This document shows positions 59,161 through 60,000 of a stretch of 60,000 nucleotides of DNA, piece after piece. Source of the stretch: Owenia fusiformis. Taxonomy: Eukaryota > Annelida > Polychaeta > Sabellida > Oweniidae. The translations under genes were made by a program, and so were the position numbers. A model generated the notes under the pieces. It was not told where the DNA came from. It searched no databases and was given only the letters and a program-made list of their open reading frames with translations. The stretch covers positions 7,988,989 through 8,048,988 of the forward strand of contig CAIIXF020000006.1 in assembly GCA_903813345.2 (NCBI GenBank), read 5' to 3'. Each line of letters opens with the position of its first letter. Position 1 is the stretch's first letter.

Positions 59161-60000
59161 TCTGTCTGGCTTGACTCTCTGGCCAGTGCTCTTCACAGCA
59201 CGAGTCACATATATGACAACACACCAAACAATGACTAGTTATTATCAGTCATAATATGGAAGAACAATATACATGTAGTAAGAAATAGTCATTGTATTAT
59301 ATAGTTTAAATCTAACATTAAGCAAAGCCCCGTTAGCCTAGATACTGACCATGTACCAATTGAAATGTACAATACAGTACATGAACTTTGAATTAAGGGA
59401 AGTAAAATATAACAAATGTGTACTGAAAATGCAGCTTTTCTTTCAAAGGTGTGTGTAAATTATGGTTCTGGAAATTGGTGAGAATAAAAAAGCAAGAATA
59501 AAGAAATGTGTGCACGATTCATTAACTAGGATTCAGTGCTTTTAGAAAAGCAAAGTTAAAAGATAAAACCTTACACCAAATTCAAACCAAAGTACTTCCA
59601 TTCAAGAAAAAAAGTCAATTAGCCAGTTCTAGAAAGTACTGCTGAACATCAGAATCCCAAAATTCTAAAACACCTAAATAAGGCTTAACAAGTTTCAATT
59701 CACAAACATTGACTAACTACAGTAGACTTGGACTTTATTAAACAAGGCCTCCAAACATAGGTAGACAAGGCCTTTTTGAATGAGGCGGGCCACGTACAGA
59801 TAGATCAAATGTTGACAAGACTATTTTGTGAACTTATAAATAATCAAGATATTGTCAACTAAAGAGAGTATAAAGAATTGACAAAGAAAACACCTTACCC
59901 ATGAAGACACAAGGTCAAAGGGAAAGACCATTTAATAAACAAGGCCTAAACAATGTTATCAGGGCTAATGAGAGAGGCCGTTCAACAAACAAGGCCCAAA

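Larger units (their letters stand above)
56856..60000 (-). other. Alpha-spectrin intron, runs off the window
   Basis: No upstream exon was recognised. It contains a mariner-like element (57,014-58,010) and a 21-bp minisatellite (58,833-59,160). AACAAGGCC-type motifs recur near 59,740-60,000. Confidence 0.75.

Noticed and set aside
58957-59208. Hydrophobic 83-codon frame on the minus strand, beginning MTRAVKSTGQRVKPDRF
   Set aside because: Most of it is the 21-bp minisatellite. The slightly protein-like start has no acceptor or donor in a usable place and does not match spectrin.

Overview
The window looks like nuclear DNA from an invertebrate animal. It is AT-rich and intron-rich, with GT-AG introns, many small foldback elements and minisatellites, and two genes in tail-to-tail (convergent) orientation. 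Both proteins are bilaterian. The nuclear receptor has the HR4-type C-terminal extension after its zinc fingers. The alpha-spectrin lacks the vertebrate calpain/calmodulin insert. Together with the base composition and transposon content, this suggests a spiralian, perhaps a mollusc or relative. That placement is an inference only.

Left part (1-16,200, + strand): a complete NR6A/HR4 nuclear receptor gene. A TATA box and an initiator at the expected spacing (2904-2936) precede a short first coding exon (3108-3212). It splices in phase to a large N-terminal exon (4444-5612), two exons that split the zinc-finger domain (5774-5922 and the start of 11255-12313), and a last exon ending at 12917. 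The reading frame continues across every junction, giving 896 residues, or 854 from the ATG at 4465. A second, CCAAT/TATA/GC-box-bearing block lies at about 1.1-1.3 kb. A long AT-rich 3' region follows, with several AATAAA signals and two strong hairpins.

Middle (16.2-18.7 kb): intergenic, with foldback elements and one unexplained, GC-richer 113-codon ORF bounded by splice-like signals (18,037-18,378).

Right part (18.7-60 kb, - strand): the 3' two-thirds of a single-copy-type (SPTAN1-like) alpha-spectrin gene. I could place 31 constitutive exons plus one 51-nt candidate cassette exon. Their phases fit at every junction and yield 1,718 continuous residues. These run from a spectrin repeat upstream of the SH3 domain, through the SH3, the later spectrin repeats and two canonical EF-hands, to the C-terminus. 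The 5' part of the gene lies beyond base 60,000. The cassette exon (48,480-48,530) falls exactly at a junction conserved in other alpha-spectrins and is followed by a cluster of GCATG motifs typical of RBFOX-regulated exons.

The 11.6-kb spectrin intron at 31,353-42,966 holds a structure of its own. Mirror-image arms are built from 601-bp tandem units and enclose a 2.9-kb satellite of 63-bp units with a roughly 0.9-kb higher-order period. The whole appears to be nested inside a small dispersed repeat that also occurs elsewhere in the window. A mariner-like non-autonomous element (57,014-58,010) and several other minisatellites lie in further introns.
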